A DNA stretch of 15,224 nucleotides from Lachnospiraceae bacterium UBA3401 (GTDB taxonomy: Bacteria; Bacillota; Clostridia; Lachnospirales; Lachnospiraceae). Both the position numbers and the translations under genes were made by a program. Shown piece after piece: positions 15,137-15,224 of the stretch (positions are counted from its first letter, which is position 1; every line of letters begins with the position of its first letter). The notes beneath the pieces were generated by a model that saw only the letters and a program-made list of their open reading frames with translations, did no database searches and had not been told where the DNA came from. The stretch is taken from NCBI GenBank assembly GCA_002358575.1, contig DEPD01000190.1:1-15224 (forward strand), in the 5' to 3' direction.

Positions 15137-15224
15137 GGACTTTGCACTTACTGCAAAGTCCGTGAAATAACGTAGTGGTCAAGATGCATCAAGCCACCAC
15201 GAAGTGGTTTTGCATGGCTTGATG
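15137..15224. repeat. Palindromic intergenic element with two or more hairpins, cut by window edge
   Basis: A perfect 10-bp inverted repeat, GGACTTTGCA / TGCAAAGTCC, spans 15137-15161 with a five-base loop and no T-tract. After a 25-base spacer comes a nested palindrome. Its outer arms are CATCAAGCC (15187-15195) and GGCTTGATG (15216-15224), and its inner arms are ACCAC (15196-15200) and GTGGT (15204-15208). GTGGT at 15175-15179 offers an alternative partner. The outer arm reaches the last base, so the structure may continue. There is no reading frame. It resembles a dispersed palindromic extragenic repeat or miniature mobile element, or the terminator region of an upstream gene. Confidence 0.5.

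Noticed and set aside
15018..15224. T-box or trp attenuator leader for trpB2
   Set aside because: The promoter at 15062-15090 leaves only about 38 bases of leader, and no T-box TGGNACC-type sequence or Trp-rich leader peptide is visible.

Overview
The window looks like chromosome from a low-GC, endospore-lineage Firmicute, most likely a gut-type member of the Clostridia (Lachnospiraceae-like). The reasons are AT-rich DNA with A/T-rich third codon positions, strong AGGAGG ribosome binding sites, a Spo0A-type DNA-binding domain, an RqcH/NFACT protein, and a membrane Ser/Thr kinase of the Firmicutes type. This placement is inference; no 16S or other marker is present. All recognisable intact protein genes lie on the minus strand. 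The only intact plus-strand gene is a tRNA.

Right to left, which is the direction of transcription: 15018-15224 holds palindromic DNA and then a good promoter for a type-2 tryptophan synthase beta subunit (TrpB2). A perfect 15-bp hairpin separates trpB2 from a convergent tRNA-Val(UAC) that has its own sigma-A promoter. Next come two small genes that look like paired, divergent flavodoxin-fold proteins, the second with a very basic tail. A short gene follows that encodes a Spo0A DNA-binding domain with no receiver domain, behind its own promoter. Glycogen synthase glgA follows behind another promoter, with rqcH (ribosome-associated quality control) only 4 bases after it. A terminator hairpin closes that unit.

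The left half is one translationally coupled three-gene operon. It encodes a secreted, membrane-anchored protein of about 1840 residues, with an acidic 17-residue tandem repeat and about 14 Ig-like modules. It also encodes a single-pass Ser/Thr protein kinase with an extracytoplasmic helical domain, and a 113-residue membrane protein whose cytoplasmic tail carries an ETT motif like phosphothreonine sites bound by FHA domains. The first pair overlaps by 8 bases and the second by 4. The layout suggests a surface-sensing or adhesion module: outside stalk, transmembrane kinase, and a small membrane phospho-acceptor. This is the best candidate for an undescribed system here.

At the left edge the operon runs into a decayed plus-strand reading frame with two in-frame stops. 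This suggests a rearrangement that may have truncated the third gene. Several starts were revised from the longest reading frame because a strong ribosome binding site lies inside it: the kinase, the Ig-like protein, the Spo0A-like protein and the second flavodoxin-like gene.
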